64,000 nt of DNA from positions 42,433,521 to 42,497,520 of the forward strand of contig NC_132914.1 in assembly GCF_047675955.1 (NCBI RefSeq), written 5' to 3'. This DNA comes from Chlorocebus sabaeus. Its lineage: Eukaryota > Chordata > Mammalia > Primates > Cercopithecidae. The position numbers and the translations under genes are program-made. Below, piece after piece: positions 35,643 to 47,591 of this stretch (its first letter is position 1; each line of letters opens with the position of its first letter). The notes under the pieces are model-generated. The model was not told where the DNA came from. It did not search any database and saw only the letters and a program-made list of their open reading frames with translations.

Positions 35643-38600
35643 AAAACCTCTGGGATATATCAAAAGTAGTTCTAAGAGGAACATGCACAGTGTTAAATGC
35701 CTACATTAAAAAAAGAAAAGATCACAAATTAACAAAATTTTACCTCAAGGACCTACAAAAAACAAGAACAAACCAATCCCAAAGCTAGCAGAGGAAAAGA
35801 AGTAATAAAGATTGGAGCAAAATTAAATAAATTTAAGATCAAAGAAATAATATAACAGGTTGATGAAATGAAAATTTGATTATTAAAAAAAATTCATTAA
35901 CATTTATATTATAGATACAAAAGATCATCAGAGACTATCATGAATGACTATATGCTCACAAACCAGCAAACCTAGAGGAAATGGATAGAGGAAACATATA
36001 ACCCCCAACATTGAACCAGAAAGAAACAGAAATCCTGAACCAACCGATGACAAGTAGTGAGATTGAATCAGTAATAATAATAATAATAATCTCCCAACAA
36101 CTGCAACAAAAAGCATATGACCAGATGGATTTATAGTTGAATTCTAATAACATACAAAGAAAACTGATACCCATCATAGTGAAACTGTTTCAACAAATTG
36201 AGGAGGAGGGAATCCTCCCTAACTTAGTTTATGAAGCCAGTGTCACCCTGATACAAAAACCAGATAAAAACACAACAAAAAAGAAAACTACAGACCAATA
36301 TTCCCCAAGAACATACATGCAAAAATTCTTAACAAAATACAAGCCCCCTGAAACCAATGGCACATCCAAAAGATAATATACCATGATCAAGTGGGTTTTA
36401 TTTCAGAAATGCAAGATGGGATCGAAATATGCAAATCAACATATGTGATTCATCACATAGAATGAATTAAGGACAAAAACCACACGACCATCTCAATAGA
36501 TGTACAAAACCATTTGATAAAATTCAGCACTCCTTCATGATAAAAACCTCAACAAACTATTCATAGAAGAAGCATACCTTAACATAATAAAGGCCATATA
36601 TGACAAACCCACAGTGAACATCATCCTGAATGGGGAAAAAGTTGTCCCTAAGAACTGGAACAAGTCAAGGAAGTCCACTCTCACAGCTCCTAGTCAACAC
36701 AGTACTGAAAGTCCTAGCCACAGCAAGCAGGCATGAAAAAGAAATAAAAGGCATTTAAATTGGAAAAGAGGAAATCAAATTGTCCCTGTTGGCTAATGAC
36801 ATGATCTTATATCTAGAAAACCCTAAAGACTCCACCAAGAAATTATTAGATTTGATAAATGAATTCAGTAGCATTTCAGGATACAAGATCAAAGAATAAA
36901 AATCACTAGCATTTCTACACACCAATAATGCCCAAGCTGAGAAACAGATTAAGAAGGCAATCCAATTTACAATAGCTACCAAAGCAAACAAACAAACCAT
37001 AAAACCCTAGGAATATATTTAACCCAGGAGGTGAAAGATCTCTACAAGAAAAACTACAAAACACTGATGAAAGAAATTGTAGATGACACAAACACATGGA
37101 AAAAATATTTTATACTCACATAAAAAGTGGAAAGCTACCCCATGTTCATGTGTTGGAAGAATCAATATTGTTAAAATGTCCATACTGCCCAAAGCAATCT
37201 ACAGATTCAATGCAATCCCTATCAAAATACCAATGACGTTCTTCACAGAAATAGAAAAAAACAATCCTAAGACGTATGTGGAACTACAAAAGACCCAGAA
37301 TAGCCAAAGCTATCCTGAGCAAAAAGAACAAAACTGGAGAAATCACATTACCTGACTTCAAATTATACCACAAATCTACAGTAACCAAAACAGCATGGTA
37401 CTGACATAAAACAGACACATCAACCAATGGAACAGAACACAGAAGCCAGAATCAAATCCACACACCTACAGTGAACTCATTTTGAACAAAGGTGTCAAGA
37501 ACATGCCCTGGGAAAATGTCTCTTCGATTCATGGTGCTAAGAAAACTGGATATCCATGTGGAGAAGAATAAAACTAGACCCCTATCTCTAGCCATATACA
37601 AAAATCAAATCAAAATGATTAAAGACTTAAATCTGTGACCTCAAAGCATGAAATTACTACAAGAAAACATTGAGAAAATGTTTCAGGACTTTGTTCTGGG
37701 AAAAATTTCTTGAGCAATACCCCACAAGCACAGGCGACCAAATCAAAAATGGGCAAATGGGATCACATCAAGTTAAAAAGCTTCTGCACAGCAAAGGATA
37801 CCATCAACAAAATGAAGAGACAAGACTAGGAGAAAATATTTGCAAACTATGTACCTGACGAGGGATTAATAACCAGAATATAAAAGGAGCTCAAACAACT
37901 CTATAGGAAAAAAAAAATCTAATAATCTGATTTTAAAAATGGGCAAAGTATTTGAATAGACATTTCTCAAAAGAAGACATACAAATGGCAAACAGGCATA
38001 CGAAAAGGTGCTCAACATCTTTGATCATCAAAGAAATGCAAATCAAAACTACAATGGGATACCATCTCACCCCAGTTAAAACGGCTTATAACCAAAAGAT
38101 AGGCACTAACAAATGCTGGCAAGGATGTGGAGAAAAGGGAACCTTTGCACATTGTTGGTGGGAACGTAAATTAGTACAACTGCTATAGAGAATAGTTTGG
38201 AGATTCCTCAGTAAACTAAAAAATTGAACTATTGTATGATCCAGCAATCCCACTGCTAGGTATATACTCCAAAAAAGGAAATAGGTATATTGAAAAGATA
38301 TATGCACTCCTATGTTTGTTGCAGCACTGTTTACAATAGCTAAGATTAGAAGCAACCTAAGTGTCCATCAGCAGTTGAACAGATAAAGAAAATGTGGTAC
38401 ATATACACAACAGAGTACTATTCAACCATTAAAAAGAATGAGATGCAGTCATTTGTAACAACATGGATAGAACTGGACATCATTATGTTAAGTGAAATAA
38501 GCCAGGCACAGAAAGACAAACATCCCATGTTCTCACTTATTTGTGGGATCTAAAAATCAAAACAATTGAACTCACAGAGATAGAGAGTAGAAGGATGATT

Positions 38601-38755
38601 ACCAGAGGCTACAAAGGGCAGTGGGAGGGTGGAGGGGTGATGAGGATGGTTAATGGGTAAAAAAAAGAAGAATGAATAAGACCTAATATTTGATGGCACA
38701 ACAGGGTGACTACTGTCAATGATAAATTGTATATTGTAAAACAAAAATAAAAAAA
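35643..38755 (+). mobile_element. L1MA-like element, ORF2 (RT) to 3' end
   Basis: The host L1 continues with the RT region and a 3' UTR of L1MA type (gagatagagagtagaagg, attaccagaggctac, tggttaatgggta, gcacaacagggtgac). The catalytic FADD motif is decayed: at about 36786-36800 the sequence reads Leu-Leu-Ala-Asn-Asp, so the first aspartate is lost. A (TAA)n run lies at 36076-36092. All frames are broken. The end is A-rich with no clear canonical tail. Confidence 0.8.
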
Positions 38756-39630
38756 GAAAGAGGCAGGAAAGAGAATGAAAGAAAGAAGAAAAGAGTTTAG
38801 AAACATCAACTTTTGTGCAAGAGGTATATGGTTTTTTTGTATGTGAATTTGCAGTGGGGAGAATGCACTAACCCAAAATTTGAAGGACTTAAGTGTGAAA
38901 GCCCATTTCTTTGCACTTCTGTGCTGGACAACTGTACATAGCCTGTCGAAGCTCTACAGGTGGGTGTGCACTCACTGGCATGAAAGATCTCTTGGCCACT
39001 CCAAAGGTTTTTCCCCATCCAGAGATCAACTGAGACAAGCACTCCCTATCACATGATGAAGGATTGGGTAATTGTCTTGGACTCCAGTAGCCAATCTCTT
39101 GGGAGCCAGCACACGCCCTTGGTTCATGGGATGTGCTAATAATTTAGACTTGAGATCACACAAGCCCTGCCTTTCTTGATCTACTCTCAGTTCATGTATA
39201 GTAAAGTAGTTTGGTTAAACTAAACTCTTCAGAGTTTAGTTCTGGCAACAGGTTTGGGAGGTGGAAACACTCAGTTTCAATGGATTTTGTGCCTCTCTGG
39301 ATATATACTTTAAACATTTTCTGGAATAAGATAACCCTTTGATTTAGGTTTGATAGTCATTTCATTATTGACAGTCTGATATAATGTTCCTTATCATAAA
39401 CAAGTGTACAGAGAGTATGAGCAAGCTAGAACTGGAAGAGTATGTGTATGTGATTTTAGAGGGTGCCACTTTTAGCAAATATGAGAAAAGCAGTATTTTC
39501 AAAGTGATTTGAAATCTCTTTGTTTTAATTTTTCTTTTCTTATCTTTTCTTTTTTTGGTAGGATGTTACCAAAGGTTTTAAAATTAACAGAATGGTTTTT
39601 AGAAATGCCACAATGTACATCTGCTTGCAG
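38756..39630. other. Unassigned sequence with a 24-bp palindrome
   Basis: The part 38880-39240 has moderately higher GC than the average and no repeat I can name. It holds the palindrome at 39218-39241. Confidence 0.45.
39218..39241. repeat. Perfect 11-bp inverted repeat with a 2-base spacer
   Basis: aactaaactct, then tc, then agagtttagtt: the arms are exact reverse complements. Confidence 0.95.
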
Positions 39631-39639
39631 TCTATTCCC

Positions 39640-39786
39640 ATGCTGGATTGTAAGCTCCATAAGAGAAGGTGTTGCCTGTTTAAATACCATAACTCTGGCC
39701 CAAGCACAGTGCCAGAGTATGCAGTCCAAGGATTTGTTTATTGACTATGGCATTATATGGCAAAAAAAAAAAAAAAAAAAAAAAAA
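39640..39786 (+). mobile_element. L2 3' end with a 25-A run
   Basis: ggattgtaagctccataag, gcccaagcacagtgcc and tttgtttattgactatgg fit an L2 3' end. It is followed by 25 consecutive A at 39762-39786. L2 is too old to keep such a pure tail, so the run probably grew by slippage or marks a later event. Confidence 0.6.
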
Positions 39787-42700
39787 GAATTTGGGAACCA
39801 AGAGTTAACTTTGTCTGTCTTGATCTTTTTACTCAATTCAACCTTTTACCTCTTTTCTCAAACCCAGTCAACATTATTATTACATGCTCAATGAAGTAAC
39901 AACTAAACTTCACTGCTAATATTCAGTGCTTATTTTTAAATTATTCTGTCGCTTGAAATATCAACACACCTGTAAAATTAATTTATTTTTAGATCAAGGG
40001 ATGAAGTAACTTCTCTTGCCCAAAAAACTGGAATTATATTAATTATATCAACAACTTTAGCGATTTTATGATTACAAATTTCCAAGTGTCAAGTTTTATA
40101 AGACCCAAAAGTAAGCTGTTCCAAATGCCTTTAATGCGGAGTTCAATGCTATTTATGGGCGTAGAAAAAAAGACTTCAAAGAACACATTTACAATGTTGG
40201 TGTTTATCTCAATGGTCAGATAATGAGTGATTATTTTCTATGTTCTCTTTTTACTTCTCAGTTTTGTCCAGCTTTACTAAAATGTGCATTTTATAGTTAA
40301 AAGAAAAATTATCAGACTTCTGGCTTTTAATAATCCTGCTGGTAGCAGCCTATGAAATCTTTTCTCACCAAAATAATAATGAAAATGCTGAAAAAAAACA
40401 AAGGAACAACACAAAAGTTGACTTGAGATTCTAGTGTGATACAAGGCAATTTCCCAGTAATAAGTTCCTAGACCATCAGATTGTCATAGTGATCTATCCA
40501 GGTACCCTGAAGTCACACACACTCTGGACTTAGGTGTTTCGCGTGTGTATACGCTAAACTTCTAAGTAAAAGCATGATGGCAGGAAGTCAGTTAACCTCA
40601 CAGCAAAGCCTCCAGAGGAAGAACCAGTAAAAATCTATTAGTATTGCAGCCAAAATAAAAACTATCGTCCCTGTTTAAAAAAAAAAAAAAGTTACTTACA
40701 TTGGTCATTTTTCACCCTAGTAAAAGAATACACAGAAGAACGCGATAATACCACCAAAATTAAATAACATTGAGTCTAGGACATCAGCAGGCATAATAAT
40801 GACCTTGAATGCAAAAATCTGCATAAAGAAGAAGAAATAAGATAGCTAAATGCTAATGACATTTACACTCAGTTAGACATCTTCCATGGTTTCTCTTGCT
40901 ACTGCATAGATAACTTGACATATTTGCTTTTCCCCATAAGTAATTTAAATTCTCATTATATTAATACAGTATAACAAAAAATAATGTTAGGATTGTTTTA
41001 GTCTAGTGGAACAAATCTGTAAATTTTTCATTTTTTATGGGAAAATTAATTGGTGTTTAAGTTGTTTTGAATTATCTTTCACTTTTCAGAAAAGTTGTTG
41101 TCAGTTGAATCAAGACACAGGTAGTCCCTTTACAAAGCTAGAAATGTATATATAATATAATTGTTACCAAAAAATGCAAATAATTATTTTATGTATTTTC
41201 AAAACCTAGATAGGATGGCCTGAGTATTTTTAATTTGAAAATATTAATAATAAACATAAGAAAGATGATATCTCCTCAAGCCCTTCTTAAGATTATCTTT
41301 CAACTAAGACTTTAGAATATTTCTATGCTATTATATTTATTTATATACCACATGTTTATACATATAATGTTGGAAAAATATAATTTAAAAGAAATTCTAG
41401 CCCACAAATCCTTTCCACCAATGTAGTAAATAAGTAAAACCCTTTTATTATTAAATAAGCATCAAACCAGAATGTGAGGCGCATCATAGGCAATCTGCTA
41501 AGAGATTGCAAAGACCAAAAAACAAAAACTCACCATTTTATACAACCAAGCAGACACAACCTGTTACATATATGTTCTCATGAAAAATAGTAGTCCTCAA
41601 GTAATAGGACTTGATAGCACCATTTGTCACACATTCATCCTGAATTCACCTGGCAACTGAAGCGATCATTTGTATTAGCAAATTGATTTTATCCAGAGAA
41701 GAAACACACTTCTCATATCTTTATGGCAGAAAATAGTTTTGCAACTTGGAACAGGCCACCTACCAAAGTTAGGCTCCTTCTCTCCCACAGAGACTGGGAG
41801 ATAAAGGTACTATCTCCCTTGATGTCTACATTCAAGGATATGGCTCCAAGATCCTTGAGAAATACATTTTTGGGTCATAAAACTGCCAAAAGCCTATCTA
41901 GTTTTCAAAAGGATGTATACACATTTCAAAGGGAGGAGCAGGTACTTACAATTACAGGTTTTCTTAAGTAAATGTTTAAAGAGAAAGGAATAGCGAGAAA
42001 TCTCTTCCCTTATTTACAATGCCTATAATTCTTTCATTTTTAATTTTTCATTATCCTTATAATAGCTATATAGGGCATATTTATGTGTGTGTAAAACTAT
42101 ATGAAAACTATTTATTGTATGCATTTATAGATATACACATATATACAGTATATTAACTATGTATAAAAGAAATTGATGGCAAAAAAGACTATCTGGTATA
42201 CAGTACCAAAAAGGACTATAAAAATATATCAAAAAGTCAACATTGGTTATGTCTGAATAATCAGATTCTGTGTCACTTTTATCTTCTCCTTTCTACTTAA
42301 GTGTATGTAAAATGATTTTAGTACACATTCTGTTTTTAATTGAGAAAAAGAGAAAACATAGGTTGTTTTCTAAAATATTGAAAAATATTTCCCAAAAATT
42401 CTCAGCAAAAATTTTCCCATCTGTGAGAAAACAAGATGCCAATTTTTTAAATAAAAATAATGTAAGGCATTCAGCACACAGTTATTTATGATGCTGTGTT
42501 TTGTTGGTTTCACAACAGTTTATTATTCAGCAAGATGAAGACAAAGGGTGAGTTTGCTGAACACAGTTTCTATGGTTTGAAGTGATCACAATATTGGCAG
42601 AAGAGAAAAGCTGATTGATTGTTACCAGGATGAGGATAAAGAGTGAGACATAGGGCCAGTGGCTGAGTCCATCGGTACTATCAATGAGGGATCAAAGCAA

Positions 42701-43160
42701 CTAGTGGTTCATACCAACCATGATTCAAGTAACAGTCACAAAGCTATTTTCAGAATCAATTCCCTTTTCTGAGATATTCCCTCTTCTACTGTTTTTCCCA
42801 CTTAAGAACTATTTTCTCACAGAAGAGATGGAATTAATACCTCAACCTTTGCAAGTAGACATACAGCTCCAGATATTTTCTGAAAACTTTCTCAGGCTGC
42901 TGAAAAATAAACTGCTATCTGGATTGTCCCACCAGGTCACCAAATAAATTGCAAAACATCCAAAACCAGAAATAAAAACATTCAGGGCTCAGGATGACAC
43001 CGAAGAAACAAAGCACAGAAATCAGAATCTGCAAGATACGTATTCTGCTAAGCTCTCTGCCATCAAGAGCAATTGGAACATCCCAGCTTGGAATCCCAGA
43101 AGCCCCAGGAGTGGAAGGCCCCAGAGAAGAAAAAACCTCAACAGCACAGTGCAATGTGCA
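39787..43160. other. Unassigned AT-rich intergenic sequence
   Basis: No gene and no named repeat over 3.4 kb, the longest such stretch. The part 41700-41970 is somewhat richer in GC and holds an 82-codon plus-strand frame (41723-41971) of ordinary composition. It may be an old LTR or other repeat that I cannot place. Confidence 0.45.
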
Positions 43161-43162
43161 GG

Positions 43163-43380
43163 AAAAAATACAGACCTTAAAGCCAGGCAGAAATGACATG
43201 AAATCCCTACTTAGCTATTTACTAGTCATATGACCCTGGGTAAGTTATTCCTACCCACCTCTTTCTTCATCTGGAATATGGGGATATCAATCTATGCATT
43301 AAAGTGTCACAATAAATAATGAAAATACATGTAAAATTCTTGGCTCAAGGTAGGCATTCAGTAAGTGACAGCTATATAAT
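43163..43380 (+). mobile_element. MIR SINE, sense
   Basis: Blocks in order: gacatgaaatccctactt, atgaccctgggtaagtta, ttcttcatctggaatatgg, acatgtaaaattcttgg, gtaggcattcagtaag. Confidence 0.75.
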
Positions 43381-43953
43381 AGTCCCACAGTACCATTGTG
43401 ACGCAATGGGACAATAAGAAGACTTGATTTGGTTGAGAATTGGCCTATATAATGTAATTTTTAGAGTTAGCTTACAGCAATCTCTCTTTTTTGTATTCCT
43501 TCAACACTTTTGTCCATATTATGCCTTGAAGCTACTGTCTTTCAAATTTATTATTTCCCACACTAGAGTTGAGCTCTTTCAAAACAGCAACTATTGAATT
43601 TGTGATGGATTATGTTCCATACTTCAGGCATATTTGCCTACCTTGTGATAAGAGCAGATACCAGAGAGGAAAGTTGTTATTTCCTAAAACAGCTAAAAAC
43701 ATGTATAGTGCCTGTATATCTGTGTTCACAACTAACCATTCTATGAAAAATGCAGGCAGAAAGATAATTTAATTAATTGATTTGTGAGATTTTTGCTTAT
43801 GTTTTTCACATTAAGCACAGAAACTGCTTTAAAGAGCTACAGATAAACATAGTAAATGGATTAAAGAATGATGCAAATGTTATTATTACAGATTTTGTTT
43901 GAAAGAAAGGGCAAAAGTATTCATTTAGTCCAATTTAGAAAACAGTTAATCAA
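43381..43953. other. Unassigned sequence
   Basis: No gene. The part 43500-43620 has a weak L2-like look that I cannot confirm. Confidence 0.4.
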
Positions 43954-44102
43954 TCCTTCCTTCCTTCCTTCCTTCTTCCTTCTTTTCTTCCTTCTTTCTT
44001 TTCTTCCTTTCTTCTTTCTTTCCTTCCTTCTTTCCTTCCTTTCTTCCTCCCTCCCTCCCTATCTCTCATTCACACCTTTCCTCCCTCACTCCCCTCCTTT
44101 CT
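43954..44102 (+). repeat. Polypyrimidine (CCTT/CTTT)n tract
   Basis: About 150 bp of almost only C and T, starting with pure CCTT units and ending with CCCT units and interruptions. Confidence 0.93.
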
Positions 44103-44469
44103 GGACAGTTCAGTGCTAAAATCACTAGACCCCATGGGGCCAAGCAAGATAGTCTCCAGCCTGCCTTACCATCTGCATACTCCACTGCTCCCCTTGAACT
44201 CTTTGTTGCAGCTGAATTAAACCACTTGCTCTTTCCACCTGTGTACGTCTGTTCACCCTGAAGATTCTTCTCCCTAGCGTGTGGACAACTCATGCCCAGC
44301 TTCCTTCCCCACCACCCCTGTTGATGTCTAAACCAGTTCCATCCACACTTCAAGGCATAATATCTCAAGGACTGCCACCACTCACAAAATAATATTTTCC
44401 TCCTCTTAACTTTCTCAGAATTTTCTCTGTATCTCTCTTATGGCTTATCTCTTTCTCTGTTGCATTCTT
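44103..44469. other. Unassigned sequence
   Basis: No gene and no named repeat. Moderate GC. Confidence 0.4.
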
Positions 44470-44640
44470 ATTGTTCAAGAATATATCCTATCATCTCTAG
44501 CAGATTGTAAATTCATTCAGAGTGGAAAAGGAAGAATTTACATCTGATAAATCTTGTCATTCCCTGAAGTAAATAGCACAGTGCCTATGATACACTACCA
44601 GACATTTAATTAGGATTTATCAATTATGTATTAGGTGAGA
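44470..44640 (+). mobile_element. L2 3' end, sense
   Basis: The L2 end motifs agattgtaaattcattcag, gcacagtgcctatgatac and aattaggatttatcaatt are visible in order. Confidence 0.55.
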
Positions 44641-44687
44641 AAAAGGTAAAAATCATTTTAGGCAACAAGAAATAAGGATGGAGATTA

Positions 44688-44760
44688 ATGCATTCACTCA
44701 CTCATTCAACACATGCTGAGTTCCTGTTATGTGTCAGACACAGTGGGAAAAAAAGACTAT
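44688..44760 (-). mobile_element. Short L2 3' end, antisense
   Basis: cactcactcattcaacac, ctgagttcctgttatgtgtc and agacacagtggg read as a reversed L2 end. Confidence 0.55.
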
Positions 44761-45034
44761 AAGAGATAAAAATAGTGGGAGACAAAGAAAAATATACTGG
44801 GTGTGGTGGTCACATGACTATATGGAGATTGCCAAAGGTCAGGCTGACGGATAGAGATTTCAGACTAGAGATGATAAAAGGCCAGTATCATCATTTATAA
44901 TTATATATAATTTACCATATTATTGACATCATTTGTAATATGTTAATTATTTACTATGTCCATATATGTTATATATACATATATATATAGAAAGAGAGAG
45001 AGAGTGTGTTTCATTTAACCATGTCAGACATCCT

Positions 45035-45182
45035 TTGATGTTTGCAGATGAAGAAATAAGTTTAAAGAGATTAAGAAATTTGCTCAGGGTTAATAAGTTA
45101 ATACTTGCTGCAGTTAATACAGGGCAGGCTGGCATTCATACCTAGGGCAGTGTGGTTCCAGAGCACTTAACCACTATACTAA
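45035..45182 (-). mobile_element. MIR SINE fragment, antisense
   Basis: gatgaagaaataagtttaaag, aagaaatttgctcaggg, ctggcattcatacctagg and gcacttaaccactatac match a reversed MIR. An AT/GA simple repeat lies just upstream (about 44965-45004). Confidence 0.75.
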
Positions 45183-45431
45183 ATCTACAAGGTTCTTAAG
45201 TAGAAGAAAGATTGCATTAAAAAGTGTGATTATAGGAAAAGTCCTATAACAGTGACCTGTTGGATTGACAGACTTTGGAAGGAGCTAAGGAAAACATACT
45301 GTGAATACTCCTCAGTGATTACCTACATTTATCCATCAAGCCAGGTTCTCAAAATTCTCCAGAAAATAACTCTAATCCAATTCTGTTGTAGATGACATGC
45401 AACATCAGCAATGCACAGGTGGCCATAAGGT

Positions 45432-45782
45432 TTTTTTAAGTTTTTTTATTTCCACAGGTTTTGGGGGAACAGATGGTATTTTGTACATGAGTAAGGTCTT
45501 TAGCGGTGATTTGTGAGAATTTGGTGCACCCATCACCAAACCCAATTTGTGGTGTTTTATCCTTCATCCCCTCCCACACTTTCCCCTGAGTCCCCAAAGT
45601 CCACTGTATTATTCTTACGCCTTTGCATCCTTGTAGCTTTGCTCCCACTTATAAGTGAGAACGTATGATGTTTGCTTTTCCATTCCTGAGTTACTTCACC
45701 TAGAATAACAGTCTCCAGTTCCATCCAGGTTGCTGTGAATGCAATTAATTCATTCCTTTTTGTGGCTGAGTAGTATTCCATC

Positions 45783-45844
<62 letters not shown>

Positions 45845-46041
45845 CACAATTTCTGTATCCACTCATTGATTGATGGGCATTTGGGTTGGTTTCATATTTT
45901 TGCAATTGTGAATTGTGTGGCTATAAACATGCATGTGCAGGTATCTCTTTTGTTTAATGACTTCTTTTCCTCTGGATGGATACCCTGTAGTAGGATTGCT
46001 GAATCAAATGTTAGTTCTACTTTTAGTTCTTTAAGGAATGT
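45432..46041 (-). mobile_element. 5'-truncated L1 (L1PB/L1PA8 class), antisense
   Basis: T-rich start, then ggttttgggggaacagatgg, gtgcacccatcacc, gagtccccaaagtccac, agtgagaacgtatgatg, gtggctgagtagtattcc, atgggcatttgggttgg. The flanks ccataaggt (to 45431) and caataaggt (from 46042) look like a target-site duplication with one mismatch. Confidence 0.85.
45791..45832 (+). repeat. (GT)21 microsatellite inside an antisense L1
   Basis: 21 uninterrupted GT units, bounded by AT-alternating runs on both sides (45784-45790 and 45833-45844). The short Val/Cys-repeat frames through it are artefacts. Confidence 0.97.
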
Positions 46042-46082
46042 GACAATAAGGTCTCAACACAAAAGCTTGAAAAGGTGTCTAA

Positions 46083-46640
46083 CTAATTGACATTGTTTTG
46101 AGGGAAAAGATCATTAATTACCCTGCCAGACTGAGGGACAGTCTCCAAGACAACTGACCTTGACTCTTCAAAACTGTCAGTACTACTAAAGATAGAACAA
46201 AGGCCTGGGAACTACTTTAGACTGAAAGAGATCGAGAGACAACTAAATGAAATATATGACCCCCTGATTGGATTCTGAATTTTTAAAAATAAAAGCTGTA
46301 TGGAACATTATCAGTGAAACTGAGGAAATTTTAAGACTGGCTATATATTACATAATATTATTGTATCAATGTTAAAATTTTGGATGTAATAATGGCATCA
46401 TGGTATTTAGGAAAATGTCCCAGTTTTCAGGAGATGATGCTGAAATATTTACGAATGCAGTGGTAAGATGCTTGTGACTTATTTTTAAGTGACTCTGCAA
46501 AATAAACAAACATGCATATACATATATGAAGTGAAAAAGAAAATAAAAGTGGCAAAGTTAATTGATGCACCTAGGTGATGTTATACTGGTGTTCATTTTC
46601 TCCACTTTAAAATTTGTTAAAATAAAAAGTATATGCGTCA
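46083..46640 (+). mobile_element. Probable old L1M-type 3' end, sense
   Basis: The run gactgaaagagatcgagag, cccctgattggattctg, attattgtatcaatgtta, gaaatatttacgaatgcag and the end ttgttaaaataaaaagt follow the order of an old L1 3' UTR that I recall only in outline. Confidence 0.45.
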
Positions 46641-47577
46641 TCCTAGAATACCAAGGAGTCATTTACAAATCTATATGAGTAACTTTTAAAGTATAAACAC
46701 ACCAACATGCTAACAGAAATATCTATTTGTTATATTATCAACTTGGAAAATTCTTGTCAACAGTATGGAAATATCCAGCATCATCACTGATCCTCATAAA
46801 TCTTGAGTCACATTGTGTTTTTTAATATTTGTGGGAACTTTCAAAGCAGAAATAAACCTCAGCTAAATTTTCAACTGAAATAATTAGTAAATTAAGCAAT
46901 GTTCAAGGCACTCTAACAGTTTACTGCATTAATGGAAGAGCTTTGAAATGTTTAAACATAATATTTTTGTGGCTTTTTACAATAATTAAAGTTTAAAAAA
47001 ATACAAATTTTTTTTTTGTAATCTCTACAAGAATGAGGTGGGAGAAGGGAATTTGTATAAAAATCCTTAAGCAGAAAATCTTCAAGAATTATACTCTAGA
47101 AATCCATGTCTGTTATTTGCTCTGTACAGCCATCCTGCCCAAGAAAGAACTGAGGTTGTGCCAGGAATTTTTTACTATAAAACATTATGATGCCAGTGTG
47201 GTTTACACATCCAGACAACATCTGGCACACCCAGCAAAGAAAACTTAAATTACTGGAGGTCTATTAAAGATGTAAGATACATAAGCTTGGATCTTTGATA
47301 AATAAATTACGTATTTTAATGATGATGAACTCAGTTTGGAGATATAATTTCAGAACTTTTTTCATTAAATGCTCCAAACAGTAGGAAGAAGAAAAAAAAA
47401 AACCACCAAAAAACAAAAAACACTCTTTTTCTCCCAACAGTAGAATCCTCATAGTCATTATTAAATATCCACTTTATTGTGTGACTTCAAAATATATCTG
47501 GAAGCTAGTTTTGCTCTATTGTTATACATGATCTTATAATAATTTCTATAGCTCTTTACATGATAGAAACATTCTTT
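46641..47577. other. Unassigned AT-rich sequence
   Basis: No gene and no named repeat. Confidence 0.5.
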
Positions 47578-47591
47578 AAAATGTTTAAATA

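Noticed and set aside
35956..36177. Minus-strand hydrophobic frame resembling a membrane peptide
   Set aside because: It is the reverse strand of L1 ORF2; the Ile run comes from a (TAA)n tract.
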